Origin: Pigmentiphaga humi
Lineage (GTDB): Bacteria; Pseudomonadota; Gammaproteobacteria; Burkholderiales; Burkholderiaceae_B
Reading direction: 5' to 3'
Length of the DNA stretch: 64,000 bases
Assembly: GCF_900606115.1 (NCBI RefSeq)
Contig: NZ_UWPJ01000017.1
Coordinates: 1 to 64,000 of the forward strand
This document shows, in pieces, positions 52,191-61,122 of this stretch. Every line of letters starts with the position of its first letter. Within the stretch, counting starts at the first letter, position 1. The notes under the pieces were generated by a model. The model saw only the letters and a program-made list of their open reading frames with translations. It was not told the origin of the DNA and did no database searches. Position numbers and translations under genes: made by a program.

Positions 52191-52361
52191 GGGACCCCCC
52201 CCCTACGCGCTTACGCGCGCCCAGCATGGTGAGCCCCCAGCCGCTACGCGGCAGCCCCGAGGGGGCCTGGGCCCGCCTTGGGGCGGCCCGGCGCCGGGCC
52301 CAGGGGGCGGCGCTGGCGGACCGGCGGAGCCGGATCCGCGACGCCCTGAGTCGGGTGGCGT
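52191..52361 (+). repeat. Dispersed repeat, family B copy 6 (expanded)
   Basis: Starts ACCCCCCCCCTACGCGCTTA; the middle is expanded by extra GC-rich hairpins (GGCCCGGCGCCGGGCC); ends with the core CGGACCGGCGGAGCCGGAT. The only copy not oriented behind a stop codon: both flanking genes are on the minus strand. Confidence 0.8.
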
Positions 52362-52431
52362 ATTTTTTATGCGCTTACCGTACGGTCAATGTGCCACCAA
52401 TCGCTGCGGGTGTCCAGACCCGGCGCGCTGG

Positions 52432-52860
52432 TCAGGCGCGCATGTCGGGCAGCGGGCGCGGGCGGCGCTGGTGGTCGGTGGCGACGTAGACCAGCATGGC
52501 CTCGGTTACCTTGACGACCTCGGAATTGAGCCGGATGCGCTCGGCGTAGACCTCCACCTCGACCGTGATCGAGGTGTGGCCGGTCTTGACGATCTGGGCG
52601 TAGAAGCTGAGCAGGTCGCCCACCAGGACCGGCTCCTTGAAGACGAACGAGGTCACCGCCACCGTGGCGACGCGTCCGTTGGCCCGGCCCTGCGCGGGCA
52701 CCGAGCCGGCCAGGTCGACCTGCGCCATGATCCAGCCGCCGAAAACGTCGCCGGAGGGGTTGGCGTCCTTGGGCATGGGGATGACGCGCAGCACGGGCAT
52801 CTGCCCCTCGGGCAGGCGGCCGGCGGCGGTGGGGGAGTCGGACGGCGGGGTATCGGACAC
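52432..52860 (-). CDS. Acyl-CoA thioesterase, YciA type
   Basis: Hotdog-fold acyl-CoA thioesterase of 142 residues. Core motifs: PVLRVIPMPKDANPSGDVFG, GWIMAQVDLAGSV (catalytic Asp) and FVFKEPVLVGDLLSFYA. The start is taken as GTG at 52860, six bases after GGAG; an internal ATG (about residue 21) would remove only the variable N-terminus. YciA hydrolyses a broad range of acyl-CoAs to adjust free CoA. Divergent from a LysR gene. Confidence 0.92.
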   Translation of the reverse strand: MSDTPPSDSPTAAGRLPEGQMPVLRVIPMPKDANPSGDVFGGWIMAQVDLAGSVPAQGRANGRVATVAVTSFVFKEPVLVGDLLSFYAQIVKTGHTSITVEVEVYAERIRLNSEVVKVTEAMLVYVATDHQRRPRPLPDMRA

Positions 52861-53009
52861 TGCGGGCTCCAGTAAAAATGGCGCGGCCGCGCTAGGCGCG
52901 GCCCAGGAGGAAAGTGTAGCCCCTGCCGCCGCGCATGCGGGGCCCGCCGCGGCATGGACCGCAGGCGCGGCGGCGCTACAATTTGCGCCGGTCCCCCACG
53001 GTAGCAAGC

Positions 53010-53924
53010 ATGGAAGCCAAGTGGCTCGAAGACTTCATCGCGCTCGCCGAGACGCGCTCGTTTTCGCGCGCCGCCGAGCTGCGCCACATCACCCAGCCGG
53101 CGTTCTCCCGCCGCATCCAGGCGCTGGAAGCCTGGGTCGGCACCGACCTGGTGGACCGCGCGGTCTATCCGACCCGCCTGACCGCCGCCGGCGAAACCTT
53201 CCGCGCCGAAGCCATCGCCATGCTGGCCAAGCTGGACGAGACCCGCGCCATGCTGCGGGGCATGCGCCCGGCCTCGCAGGCCGTCATCGATTTCGCCGCG
53301 CCGCATACGCTGTCGCTGACCTTTTTCCCGCGCTGGCTGGGCAGGATCCGCGCCCAGGCCGGCCTGCCGGCCTTCACCGCCCGGCTCAACGCGTTGAACG
53401 TGCACGACGCGGCCATGAGCCTGGTCCAGGGCGGCTGCGACCTGGCCATGGTCTACTACCATCCGCGCCTGCCCGTGCAACTGGACCCGCGCCACTACGC
53501 CATGCTGGTGCTGGGCACCGAGGCCGTCTATCCCTATGCGCGGGCCCATCCCGACGGCTCGCCGCAATACGTGCTGGGGCAGGGCGGCGCGAGCGTGCCC
53601 TATCTGGCCTATGCGCCCAATGCCTATCTCGGCCGCATCGTCGACCTGATCCTGTCGGCGGCCCGGCCGCGGCCCCTGCTCGACGAGCGCTATGAGACCG
53701 ACATGGCCGAGGGCCTGAAGTCCATGGCGCTGGAAGGGCATGGCGTGGCCTTCCTGCCCGAGAGCGCCGTGGGCCGCGAACTCGAGGCGCGCCGCCTGGC
53801 CTGCGCGGGGGCCGCCTACACCGAGACCATGGAGATCCGCCTGTACCGTGAACGGCCCGGGGCGGGGGCGCCGGCCAAGCCGGCGGTGGACGCGCTGTGG
53901 GAGTTCCTGTCGCGCGGGGGCTGA
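53010..53924 (+). CDS. LysR family regulator upstream of aspartase
   Basis: LysR regulator of 304 residues: KWLEDFIALAETRSFSRAAE, HITQPAFSRRIQALEAWVG for the winged helix, then VIDFAAPHTLSLTFFPRWL for the effector domain. It lies 151 bp before the aspartase gene on the same strand, an unusual tandem rather than divergent arrangement; HTH type resembles HypT/YjiE-like hypochlorite sensors (RAxELxxITQPAFSRRI), so control of aspA is only suggested. A TACAAT box at 52976-52981 may be its -10. Confidence 0.92.
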   Translation: MEAKWLEDFIALAETRSFSRAAELRHITQPAFSRRIQALEAWVGTDLVDRAVYPTRLTAAGETFRAEAIAMLAKLDETRAMLRGMRPASQAVIDFAAPHTLSLTFFPRWLGRIRAQAGLPAFTARLNALNVHDAAMSLVQGGCDLAMVYYHPRLPVQLDPRHYAMLVLGTEAVYPYARAHPDGSPQYVLGQGGASVPYLAYAPNAYLGRIVDLILSAARPRPLLDERYETDMAEGLKSMALEGHGVAFLPESAVGRELEARRLACAGAAYTETMEIRLYRERPGAGAPAKPAVDALWEFLSRGG

Positions 53925-54075
53925 GCCTCGGGCGCAAGGCTGGCATGCCCGCGAATTCCTGGCAATGCGAAAAAAACATTGCCCAATGCGAAGACGGCAT
54001 CGACGTCCGCCTGGGCGAGCCTATAGTGTTCAACACCGGCGCCGCATGGTGCGGCCCCGGCGAATGGACACAGAC

Positions 54076-55500
54076 ATGAGCAGCATTGCCACCTCCGACC
54101 GGCTCCGTATCGAACACGACCTGCTGGGCGAGCGCGAGATTCCCGCCGATGCCTATTGGGGCATCCACAGCCTGCGCGCGCGCGAGAATTTCCCGATTTC
54201 CGGCTCCGCCATCGGCGGCCAGCCCGGCCTGGTCAAGGCGCTGGCCTGCGTGAAGATGGCCGCGGCGCGCGCCAACCGCGACCTCGGCGTCCTGCCGGCC
54301 GACAAGGCCGGGGTGATCGTGCAGGCGTGCCAGGAAATCATCGACGGCGCATTGCACGAGCAGTTCATCGTCGACGTGATCCAGGGCGGCGCAGGCACCT
54401 CGACCAACATGAATGCCAACGAGGTGATCGCCAACCGCGCGCTCGAATTGCTGGGCGAAGCGAAGGGGCGCTACGAGCTCCTGCATCCGATCCAGGACGT
54501 CAACGCTTCGCAGAGCACGAACGACGTCTATCCCACCGCGTTGCGCATCGCCATGTGCTTTTCGCTGGAGCGCCTGCTGGTCGCGATGGCCGAGCTGCGC
54601 AGCGCCTTCGAAGCCAAGGCGCTGGAGTTCGGCGACATCCTGAAAATGGGCCGCACGCAACTGCAGGACGCCGTACCCATGACGATGGGCCAGGAGTTCC
54701 TGACCTACGCGGTCATGCTGGGCGAGGACGAGGCGCGGCTGGGCGAGGCGCGCATGCTGATGGTCGAGGTCAACCTCGGCGCGACGGCGATCGGCACCGG
54801 CATCAACACCGACCCGGACTACAGCCCGCTGGCCGTGCAGTACCTGGCCGAGATCACCGGCCTGCCGCTGGTGCGCGCCGCCAACATGATCGAGGCGACC
54901 CAGGATACCGGCGCCTTCGTGCAGTTGTCGGGCGTGCTCAAACGCGTGGCCTGCAAGCTGTCCAAGACCTGCAACGACCTGCGCCTGCTGTCGTCGGGCC
55001 CGCAGTCCGGCCTGAACGAGATCAACCTGCCCGAACGCGCGGCCGGCAGCTCCATCATGCCGGGCAAGGTCAATCCCATCATTCCGGAAGTCGTGAACCA
55101 GGTCGCGTACGAAGTGATCGGCAACGACATGACCATCACCATGGCCTCGGAAGCCGGCCAGCTGCAGCTCAACGCCTTCGAGCCCATCATCGCGTGGAGC
55201 CTGGTCAAGAGCATCTCGCACCTGGAGGCGGCATGCGCGACCCTGACGCACAACTGCGTGAAGGGCATCACCGCCAACCGCGAACGGCTGGCCCAGGCCG
55301 TCCAGCGCTCGGCCGGCCTGGCCACGGCCCTGAACCCCGTCCTGGGCTACGAAGCCGCCACCCGCATCGCGCGCGAAGCCATGCGCACCGGCCGGCCCGT
55401 CGCCGAACTCGTCCTCGAAGCCGGCCTGCTCGACGCCGAGACCCTGGCTCAAGTGCTCAAGCCCGAAGTCCTGACCAAGCCGTATCGGTATAGGGCATAG
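54076..55500 (+). CDS. aspA: Aspartate ammonia-lyase
   Basis: Converts aspartate to fumarate and ammonia. The 474-residue protein belongs to the fumarase II/aspartase superfamily: GGAGTSTNMNANEVIANRA, the substrate motif PIQDVNASQSTNDVYPTALR, GRTQLQDAVPMTMGQEF, and the signature loop GSSIMPGKVNPIIPEVVNQV with the catalytic Ser. Two starts four codons apart are possible (54064, 54076); neither has a strong Shine-Dalgarno. Next to a glutamate/aspartate transporter, it fits aspartate catabolism. Confidence 0.95.
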   Translation: MSSIATSDRLRIEHDLLGEREIPADAYWGIHSLRARENFPISGSAIGGQPGLVKALACVKMAAARANRDLGVLPADKAGVIVQACQEIIDGALHEQFIVDVIQGGAGTSTNMNANEVIANRALELLGEAKGRYELLHPIQDVNASQSTNDVYPTALRIAMCFSLERLLVAMAELRSAFEAKALEFGDILKMGRTQLQDAVPMTMGQEFLTYAVMLGEDEARLGEARMLMVEVNLGATAIGTGINTDPDYSPLAVQYLAEITGLPLVRAANMIEATQDTGAFVQLSGVLKRVACKLSKTCNDLRLLSSGPQSGLNEINLPERAAGSSIMPGKVNPIIPEVVNQVAYEVIGNDMTITMASEAGQLQLNAFEPIIAWSLVKSISHLEAACATLTHNCVKGITANRERLAQAVQRSAGLATALNPVLGYEAATRIAREAMRTGRPVAELVLEAGLLDAETLAQVLKPEVLTKPYRYRA

Positions 55501-55501
55501 C

Positions 55502-55642
55502 GCCCCCTACGCGCTTCGCGCGCCCTCCCTTCGACCCAAGATGCCCTTTCCAGATCCAGGAGGCGGTGGATCCGGCTTTGCCGGTCCACGCGCCTCGCCC
55601 CCTTGAGGGGGCCCGCGTTAGCGGGTAGGGGGTGGGCTTCCT
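55502..55642. repeat. Dispersed repeat, family B copy 7 (composite)
   Basis: Forward front part GCCCCCTACGCGCTTCGCGC directly after the aspA stop codon, followed by an inverted rear part containing the core (GGATCCGGCTTTGCCGG) and CGGGTAGGGGGTGG. It looks like two element ends in head-to-head orientation. Confidence 0.75.
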
Positions 55643-55651
55643 CTCAAGGGG

Positions 55652-55657
55652 TATACT
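55652..55657 (+). promoter_or_regulatory. Probable -10 box of the glt operon
   Basis: TATACT within GGGGTATACTCC, 30 bp before the binding-protein start codon and just behind the repeat. No good -35 box. Confidence 0.45.
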
Positions 55658-55686
55658 CCGCGAGACATCTAGGGAAAGGAGATTCC

Positions 55687-56589
55687 ATGAAGAAGTTCGT
55701 GCTGTTCTCCGCCGCTTTGGCCTTGGCTGCGGCCTCGACCGTCTCGGCGCAAGATCTCTCCGGCCGGCTCAAGAAGATCAAGGACAGCGGCACGCTGACC
55801 CTGGGCTACCGCGACTCTTCCATCCCCTTCTCGTATCTCGACGACAGCCAGAAATCCATCGGCTATTCGATGGACATCTGTCACAAGATCGCCGATGCGG
55901 TCAAGTCCCATCTCAAGCTTTCCAAGATGCAGGTCGCGCTCTCGCCGGTGACCTCGGCGACGCGCATTCCGCTGGTCGCCAACGGCACGGTGGATCTGGA
56001 ATGCGGCTCCACCACCAACAACACGGAACGCCAGCAGCAGGTCTCGTTTGCGCCCACCACCTTCGTGACGGCCACGCGCTTCGTCGCCAAGAAGAGCGCG
56101 AAGCTCAATGACCTGGCCGACTTCAAGGGCAAGACGGTGGTCTCGACCGCGGGCACCAGCAACCTCAAGTGGCTGACCGAAGAGAACGGCCGGCAGAAGC
56201 TGGGCTTGAACATCATCCCGGCCAAGGACCACGCCGATGCCTTCCTGATGGTGGACAGCGGGCGCGCCGCGGCCTTCTTCATGGACGACATCCTGCTGTA
56301 CGGCCTGGTGGCGAACTCCAAGCAGCCCGACCAGTGGATGGTCAGCAGCAAGGCCTATACCGTCGAGCCCTACGGCATCATCGAACCCAAGAACGACCCC
56401 GCTTTCAAGAAAGTGGTGGACGACGCGGTGATCGCGTTGATGAAGTCGGGTGAGCTCGCCAAGATCTACGACAAGTGGTTCAACCAGCCCATCCCGCCGC
56501 GCAACGTGAACCTCAAGGTGCCGATGAGCGATTCGCTGAAGAAGGCGATCGCCAATCCGACCGACTCGGGCGATCCAGAGAGGTATTGA
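55687..56589 (+). CDS. gltI: Glutamate/aspartate-binding protein
   Basis: Periplasmic amino-acid-binding protein of 300 residues of an ABC importer. Signal peptide MKKFVLFSAALALAAASTVS, then the family 3 binding domain: GTLTLGYRDSSIPFSYLDD, GYSMDICHKIADAVK, ECGSTTNNTERQQQVSFAPT (typical of GltI) and DDILLYGLVAN. AAGGAG precedes the ATG. First gene of the gltIJKL order. A family B repeat separates it from the permease gene, which may favour high receptor expression. Confidence 0.94.
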   Translation: MKKFVLFSAALALAAASTVSAQDLSGRLKKIKDSGTLTLGYRDSSIPFSYLDDSQKSIGYSMDICHKIADAVKSHLKLSKMQVALSPVTSATRIPLVANGTVDLECGSTTNNTERQQQVSFAPTTFVTATRFVAKKSAKLNDLADFKGKTVVSTAGTSNLKWLTEENGRQKLGLNIIPAKDHADAFLMVDSGRAAAFFMDDILLYGLVANSKQPDQWMVSSKAYTVEPYGIIEPKNDPAFKKVVDDAVIALMKSGELAKIYDKWFNQPIPPRNVNLKVPMSDSLKKAIANPTDSGDPERY

Positions 56590-56695
56590 CCCCCTGTTGT
56601 TGACCCCCCCTACGCGCTTACGCGCGCCCCCCAGGGGGCGGCACTGGCGGACCGGCGGAGCCGGATCCGCGGTGCCCTGGGTCTGACTTCAATGC
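56586..56695 (+). repeat. Dispersed 3'-end repeat, family B copy 8
   Basis: TTGACCCCCT at the gltI stop, then TTGACCCCCCCTACGCGC, CGCGCGCCCCCCAGGGGG and core CGGACCGGCGGAGCCGGAT. Lies inside the glt operon between gltI and gltJ. Confidence 0.88.
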
Positions 56696-56744
56696 GGCTC
56701 CTGGGATTTGCCGCCAGCGGCTCGCCATAGTCTCGGCTTCGCGA

Positions 56745-57494
56745 ATGGATTATCACTGGAACTGGAAGATCTTCTGGGAGTTGTCCCCGGATGGACAGGG
56801 GACCTACCTGGATACGCTGCTCTCCGGGCTGCAATGGACGGTGGCGACTTCGCTGGCGGCGTGGGTGCTGGCGCTGGTCCTCGGCTCGCTGGTCGGGGTG
56901 GCGCGCACGACCCAGCTCAAGTGGGCGTCGCGCCTGGGCGCGGCCTATGTGGAACTGTTCCGCAACGTGCCGCTGCTGGTGCAGTTGTTCCTCTGGTATT
57001 TCGTGATGCCGGAACTGCTGCCCACGGCGCTGGGCGATGCCATCAAGCAGATCGCGCCGCCCTGGGGCGCCTACTGGCCGGCCGTCCTGTGCCTGGGGTT
57101 CTTCACCTCGGCCCGGGTGGCCGAGCAGGTCCGGGCCGGCATCGAATCGCTGCCGCGCGGGCAGCGGCTCGCGGCCACCGCGCTGGGGCTGCGCGAGCCG
57201 CAGGTCTATCGCTACGTGCTGCTGCCCATCGCCTACCGGGTGGTGCTGCCGCCGCTGACTTCCGAGTTCATGAACATCATCAAGAACTCGTCCGTGGCGA
57301 TGACCATCGGCCTGCTGGAACTGACCGGCCGGGCGCGCTCGATGCAGGAGTTCAGCTTCCAGGTGTTCGAGGCCTTCGCCGCGGCGACGGTGCTGTACCT
57401 GCTGCTCAGCCTGGTGGTGGTGGGCGTCATGCGCTGGGTCGAACGCCGGGCGGCGGTGCCCGGTTTCATCGGCTCCGCGCGCGGCGGCCGCTGA
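56745..57494 (+). CDS. gltJ: Glutamate/aspartate ABC permease
   Basis: Inner-membrane permease subunit of 249 residues (HisM/GltJ family). An N-terminal DYHWNWKIFWEL is the GltJ start; ELFRNVPLLVQLFLWYF and the cytoplasmic EAA loop EQVRAGIESLPRGQRLAATALGL contact the ATPase. About five helices. It pairs with GltK encoded 11 nt downstream. Confidence 0.94.
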   Translation: MDYHWNWKIFWELSPDGQGTYLDTLLSGLQWTVATSLAAWVLALVLGSLVGVARTTQLKWASRLGAAYVELFRNVPLLVQLFLWYFVMPELLPTALGDAIKQIAPPWGAYWPAVLCLGFFTSARVAEQVRAGIESLPRGQRLAATALGLREPQVYRYVLLPIAYRVVLPPLTSEFMNIIKNSSVAMTIGLLELTGRARSMQEFSFQVFEAFAAATVLYLLLSLVVVGVMRWVERRAAVPGFIGSARGGR

Positions 57495-57505
57495 CGGGGG
57501 CGCGC

Positions 57506-58198
57506 ATGTTCAACGATTTCGACTTCGACGTCATCTGGCGCACGCTGCCCTACCTGTTCAAGGAGGGCATGAGCTTCACGCTGACGCTCACCGCCATGGC
57601 CACGGTGGGCGCCGTCTTCTTCGGCACGCTGCTGGCCATGATGCGGCTGTCGCGCTTTCGCTGGCTGTCGATGGCGGCCGGCACCTACGTGAACCTGATG
57701 CGTTCGCTGCCGCTGCTGCTGGTGATCTTCTGGTTCTATTTCCTGGTGCCCTACATCGGCGCCTGGATCATCGGCTCCAGCACGCCCATCCAGGTGGGCG
57801 CGTTCTGGTCGTCGGTCATCACCTTTACGATGTTCGAAGCGGCGTTCTTCTGCGAGATCATGCGCGCCGGCATCCAGTCCATCCCGCGCGGGCAGGCCGA
57901 CGCGGCCTACGCGCTGGGGCTGAGCTACTGGCAGGCCATGGGCAGCGTGATCCTGCCCCAGGCCTTCCGCAACATGATTCCGGTGCTGCTCACGCAGACC
58001 ATCGTGCTGTTCCAGGACACGTCCCTGGTCTACGTGCTGTCCATCACCGATTTCCTCGGCGCGGCTTCCAAGGTGGCGCAGCGCGACGGGCGCCTGGTCG
58101 AGATGTACGTGTTCGCGGCCGTGGTGTATTTCGTGATCTGCTTTGCGGCGTCGCGGCTGGTCAAGGTGCTGCAGCGGCGGGTCGCGATCGTGCGTTGA
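57506..58198 (+). CDS. gltK: Glutamate/aspartate ABC permease
   Basis: Second permease subunit, 230 residues: [20 protein letters not shown] at the N-terminus, [19 protein letters not shown], and the EAA loop [23 protein letters not shown]. The ATG at 57506 lies 11 nt past gltJ. Together with GltJ it forms the membrane channel. Confidence 0.94.
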   Translation: MFNDFDFDVIWRTLPYLFKEGMSFTLTLTAMATVGAVFFGTLLAMMRLSRFRWLSMAAGTYVNLMRSLPLLLVIFWFYFLVPYIGAWIIGSSTPIQVGAFWSSVITFTMFEAAFFCEIMRAGIQSIPRGQADAAYALGLSYWQAMGSVILPQAFRNMIPVLLTQTIVLFQDTSLVYVLSITDFLGAASKVAQRDGRLVEMYVFAAVVYFVICFAASRLVKVLQRRVAIVR

Positions 58199-58235
58199 AC
58201 CGGCCGGATCCAGGCGTTTCTTTACGGAGTCTCGG

Positions 58236-58970
58236 ATGATCGAGATCAAGCAGGTCAGCAAGTGGTATGGATCGTTCCAGGTCCTGGTCGATTGCAATAC
58301 GTCCGTGGCCGCCGGCGAGGTCGTGGTGGTGTGCGGGCCGTCGGGTTCGGGGAAATCCACCCTGATCAAGACCGTCAATGGGCTCGAGCCGTTCCAGCGG
58401 GGAGAAATCGTCGTGGACGGCATTTCGGTGGGCGATCCCAAGACCGACCTGCCCAGGCTGCGCGCGCGCGTGGGCATGGTGTTCCAGCATTTCGAGCTGT
58501 TCCCGCATCTGTCCGTGCTCGACAACCTGACGCTGGCGCAGGTCAAGGTGCTCGGCCGGAGCAAGGAAGAGGCCGCGCAGCGCGCGCTCCAGCTGCTGGA
58601 ACGCGTGGGCATGAAAGCGCACCAGGCCAAGTCGCCGGGGCAGTTGTCGGGCGGCCAGCAGCAGCGCGTGGCGATCGCCCGCGCGCTGTCCATGGACCCG
58701 GTGGCGATGCTGTTCGACGAACCGACTTCCGCGCTGGATCCCGAGATGGTCCAGGAAGTGCTGGACGTCATGGTGGATCTCGCGCGCGAGGGCATGACCA
58801 TGATGGTGGTGACGCACGAAATGGGTTTTGCGCGCAAGGTGGCCGACCGCGTGGTGTTCATGGACGAAGGACGCATCGTCGAAGACACCGGCATGGAGGC
58901 GTTCTTCGATCCGGCCGGCCAGCGCTCGGAGCGCGCGCGGCATTTCCTGTCCAAGATCCTGCCGCATTGA
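58236..58970 (+). CDS. gltL: Glutamate/aspartate ABC ATPase
   Basis: ATPase subunit of 244 residues for the GltIJK importer. Complete motifs: Walker [11 protein letters not shown]-loop [12 protein letters not shown], signature LSGGQQQR, Walker [15 protein letters not shown] and H-loop [15 protein letters not shown] precedes the ATG. The operon ends here, 25 nt before the convergent LysR gene. Confidence 0.95.
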   Translation: MIEIKQVSKWYGSFQVLVDCNTSVAAGEVVVVCGPSGSGKSTLIKTVNGLEPFQRGEIVVDGISVGDPKTDLPRLRARVGMVFQHFELFPHLSVLDNLTLAQVKVLGRSKEEAAQRALQLLERVGMKAHQAKSPGQLSGGQQQRVAIARALSMDPVAMLFDEPTSALDPEMVQEVLDVMVDLAREGMTMMVVTHEMGFARKVADRVVFMDEGRIVEDTGMEAFFDPAGQRSERARHFLSKILPH

Positions 58971-58995
58971 AGCAGAAGCGAGCCGGCCCTTCTAC

Positions 58996-59916
58996 CTACC
59001 AGCTCGGGCCGCCCTGCCGGCCCTGCTGCAAATGGGCGAAGCGCTGCGCCAGGTAGTCCACGAAGGCAGTGGTCTTGGCGGACAGGTTCTGGCGCTCCGG
59101 ATACAGCGCGAAGATGTCCGCCGACGGCGTTTCCCATTCCTCCAATACCGCGACCAGCCGGCCCGAGCGCAGGTAGGCGCTGACCTCCCACTCCGAGCGC
59201 ATGATGATGCCGTGGCCTTCCAGCGCCCACAGCAGCGCGCTTTCGCCGTCGTTGGCGCTGAGCGGGCCGCGTACCTTGACCGTCTCGCTGCGGCTGCCGG
59301 CGCGCAGCTGCCAGGTTCCGTAGGCGCCCTCGTTCTCGCGGATGACGATGCAGGGATGCCGAGCGAGCTCGCGCGGCGTGCGCGGCGGCGCGCAGCGCTT
59401 GAGATAAAGCGGCGAGGCGCATAGCAGACGGCGGTTGGCGGCGATCTTGCGCGCGGTCAGGCGGGCATCGGGCAGGTCGCCGATGCGGATGCAGACATCG
59501 AAGGATTCGTCGAGCAGCCGGGCCGGGCGGTCGGTAAGCTGCAACTGCGCCTGCACCGCCGGATAGCGCTTGATGAAGTCCGACAGGGCCGGCGCGATGT
59601 GGTGGCGGCCGAAGCCCAGCGTGGCATTGATGCGCAGCAGCCCGCGCGGCTCTTCGCGGCCGCGCCCCACGGTGTGTTCGAGTTCCTCGACCTGCGCCAT
59701 GATGCGCGTGCCTTCGCGCAGGTAGAGTTCGCCCTCGTGGGTCAGCGCCATGCGGCGCGTGGTGCGGTTGAGCAGGCGCACGCCCAGCCGCTGCTCCAGC
59801 CGCAGCAGGCGCTTGCTGACCGCCGGCGTGGTGAGCCCCATTTCGCGCGCGGCGGCCGAGAGGCTGCCCTGGCGCACCAGCAGCCCGAAGAAAGCCAGGT
59901 CGGAAATCGTGTCCAT
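58996..59916 (-). CDS. DmlR-like LysR regulator
   Basis: LysR regulator of 306 residues close to the DmlR/TtdR group: ISDLAFFGLLVRQGSLSAAA, LTTPAVSKRLLRLEQRLGVRL, effector domain from GLLRINATLGFGRHHIAPAL. It is divergent from the D-malate/tartrate dehydrogenase gene. A perfect 11-bp-arm palindrome covers its own start codon, so it probably represses itself while activating the dehydrogenase. The likely co-inducer is the substrate dicarboxylate. Confidence 0.93.
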   Translation of the reverse strand: MDTISDLAFFGLLVRQGSLSAAAREMGLTTPAVSKRLLRLEQRLGVRLLNRTTRRMALTHEGELYLREGTRIMAQVEELEHTVGRGREEPRGLLRINATLGFGRHHIAPALSDFIKRYPAVQAQLQLTDRPARLLDESFDVCIRIGDLPDARLTARKIAANRRLLCASPLYLKRCAPPRTPRELARHPCIVIRENEGAYGTWQLRAGSRSETVKVRGPLSANDGESALLWALEGHGIIMRSEWEVSAYLRSGRLVAVLEEWETPSADIFALYPERQNLSAKTTAFVDYLAQRFAHLQQGRQGGPSW

Positions 59917-59939
59917 TATTGAATCCAGTTCAATAATGG
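59913..59939. promoter_or_regulatory. Palindromic LysR operator
   Basis: CCATTATTGAA-TCCAG-TTCAATAATGG, an exact 11-5-11 inverted repeat with the T-N11-A core of LysR sites. Its centre lies about 61 bp before the predicted dehydrogenase transcript start, the classic recognition-site position, and it overlaps the regulator's start codon. Confidence 0.85.
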
Positions 59940-59950
59940 TTTTTATCCTG

Positions 59951-59980
59951 TTGAATTATGAAGGGCAAGCCCGCGATAAA
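59951..59980 (+). promoter_or_regulatory. Putative promoter of malate/tartrate dehydrogenase
   Basis: -35 TTGAAT (59951-59956) and -10 GATAAA (59975-59980) with an 18-bp spacer, directly downstream of the palindromic operator. Confidence 0.5.
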
Positions 59981-60052
59981 CTGTTTCCCGTCTACTTCGC
60001 CCGCCGGCGCAATGGCGCGGTTTCCGCCGGGCACCTCAACAGGAAGGCTCTC

Positions 60053-61120
60053 ATGGCTCATCGTATTGCAGTGATTCCCGGCGACGGCATCGGCACGGAG
60101 GTCGTCCCCGAGGGCTTGCGCGTGCTGGAGGCGGCCGCCGACCGCTTCGGCATCGCCCTGTCCTTCGACCAGTTCGATTTCGCTTCCTGCGCCTACTACG
60201 CGCAGCATGGCGCCATGCTGCCGGACGACTGGAAAGCGCAGATCGGCGGGCACGACGCGATCTTCTTCGGCGCGGTGGGCTGGCCCGCCACCGTGCCCGA
60301 CCACATTTCGCTGTGGGGTTCGCTGCTGAAGTTCCGCCGCGAGTTCGACCAGTACGTGAACCTGCGGCCGGTGCGCCTGATGCCCGGCGTGCCCTCGCCG
60401 CTGGCCGGCCGCAAGCCGGGCGACATCGATTTCTACGTGGTGCGCGAGAACACCGAGGGCGAGTACTCCAGCGTGGGCGGCCGCATGTTCGAAGGCACCG
60501 ACCGCGAAGTCGTGCTGCAGGAGACCGTGATGACGCGCACCGGCGTGGACCGCGTGCTCAAATTCGCCTTCGAGCTGGCCGCCTCGCGACCCAGGAAGCA
60601 CCTGACCTCGGCCACCAAGTCCAACGGCATCGCCATCAGCATGCCGTACTGGGACGAGCGGGTCGAAGCGATGGCCGGCCGCTATCCGGGCGTGAAGGTC
60701 GACAAGTTCCACATCGACATCCTGACCGCGAATTTCGTGCTGCATCCGGATTGGTTCGACGTCGTGGTGGCCTCCAACCTGTTCGGCGACATTCTTTCCG
60801 ACCTCGGCCCGGCCTGCACCGGCACCATCGGGATCGCGCCGTCCGCCAACCTCAACCCGGACCGCGCCTTCCCCTCGCTGTTCGAGCCCGTGCACGGCTC
60901 GGCGCCCGACATCGCCGGCAAGGGCATCGCCAACCCCATCGCGCAGATCTGGTCGGGCGCGCTGATGCTGGAGTTCCTGGGCTACAAGCCGGCGCACGAC
61001 GCCATTCTTTCCGCGATCGAAACCGTGCTGTCCGACGGACCGCGCACCCGCGACATGGGCGGCCAGGCCGTCACCTCGGACGTGGGCAAGGCGGTCGCCG
61101 AACTGGTCGCGCGCGCCTGA
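60053..61120 (+). CDS. D-malate/tartrate dehydrogenase (decarboxylating)
   Basis: NAD- and metal-dependent hydroxyacid oxidative decarboxylase of 355 residues, related to isopropylmalate dehydrogenase. Motifs: HRIAVIPGDGIGTEVVPEGL, the substrate-selecting SLWGSLLKFRREFDQYVNLR region, FYVVRENTEGEYSSVGGRMF, and the metal/signature region VASNLFGDILSDLGPACTG. SLWG/LLK around residues 80-90 fits DmlA/TtuC rather than LeuB. AGGAAG precedes the ATG. Regulated by the divergent DmlR-like protein, giving pyruvate or glycerate. Confidence 0.92.
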   Translation: MAHRIAVIPGDGIGTEVVPEGLRVLEAAADRFGIALSFDQFDFASCAYYAQHGAMLPDDWKAQIGGHDAIFFGAVGWPATVPDHISLWGSLLKFRREFDQYVNLRPVRLMPGVPSPLAGRKPGDIDFYVVRENTEGEYSSVGGRMFEGTDREVVLQETVMTRTGVDRVLKFAFELAASRPRKHLTSATKSNGIAISMPYWDERVEAMAGRYPGVKVDKFHIDILTANFVLHPDWFDVVVASNLFGDILSDLGPACTGTIGIAPSANLNPDRAFPSLFEPVHGSAPDIAGKGIANPIAQIWSGALMLEFLGYKPAHDAILSAIETVLSDGPRTRDMGGQAVTSDVGKAVAELVARA

Positions 61121-61122
61121 AG

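Noticed and set aside
52377-52386. ACCGTACGGT palindrome between a repeat and the thioesterase gene
   Set aside because: Only ten bases, no T-tract, no nearby start; cannot be told from chance.
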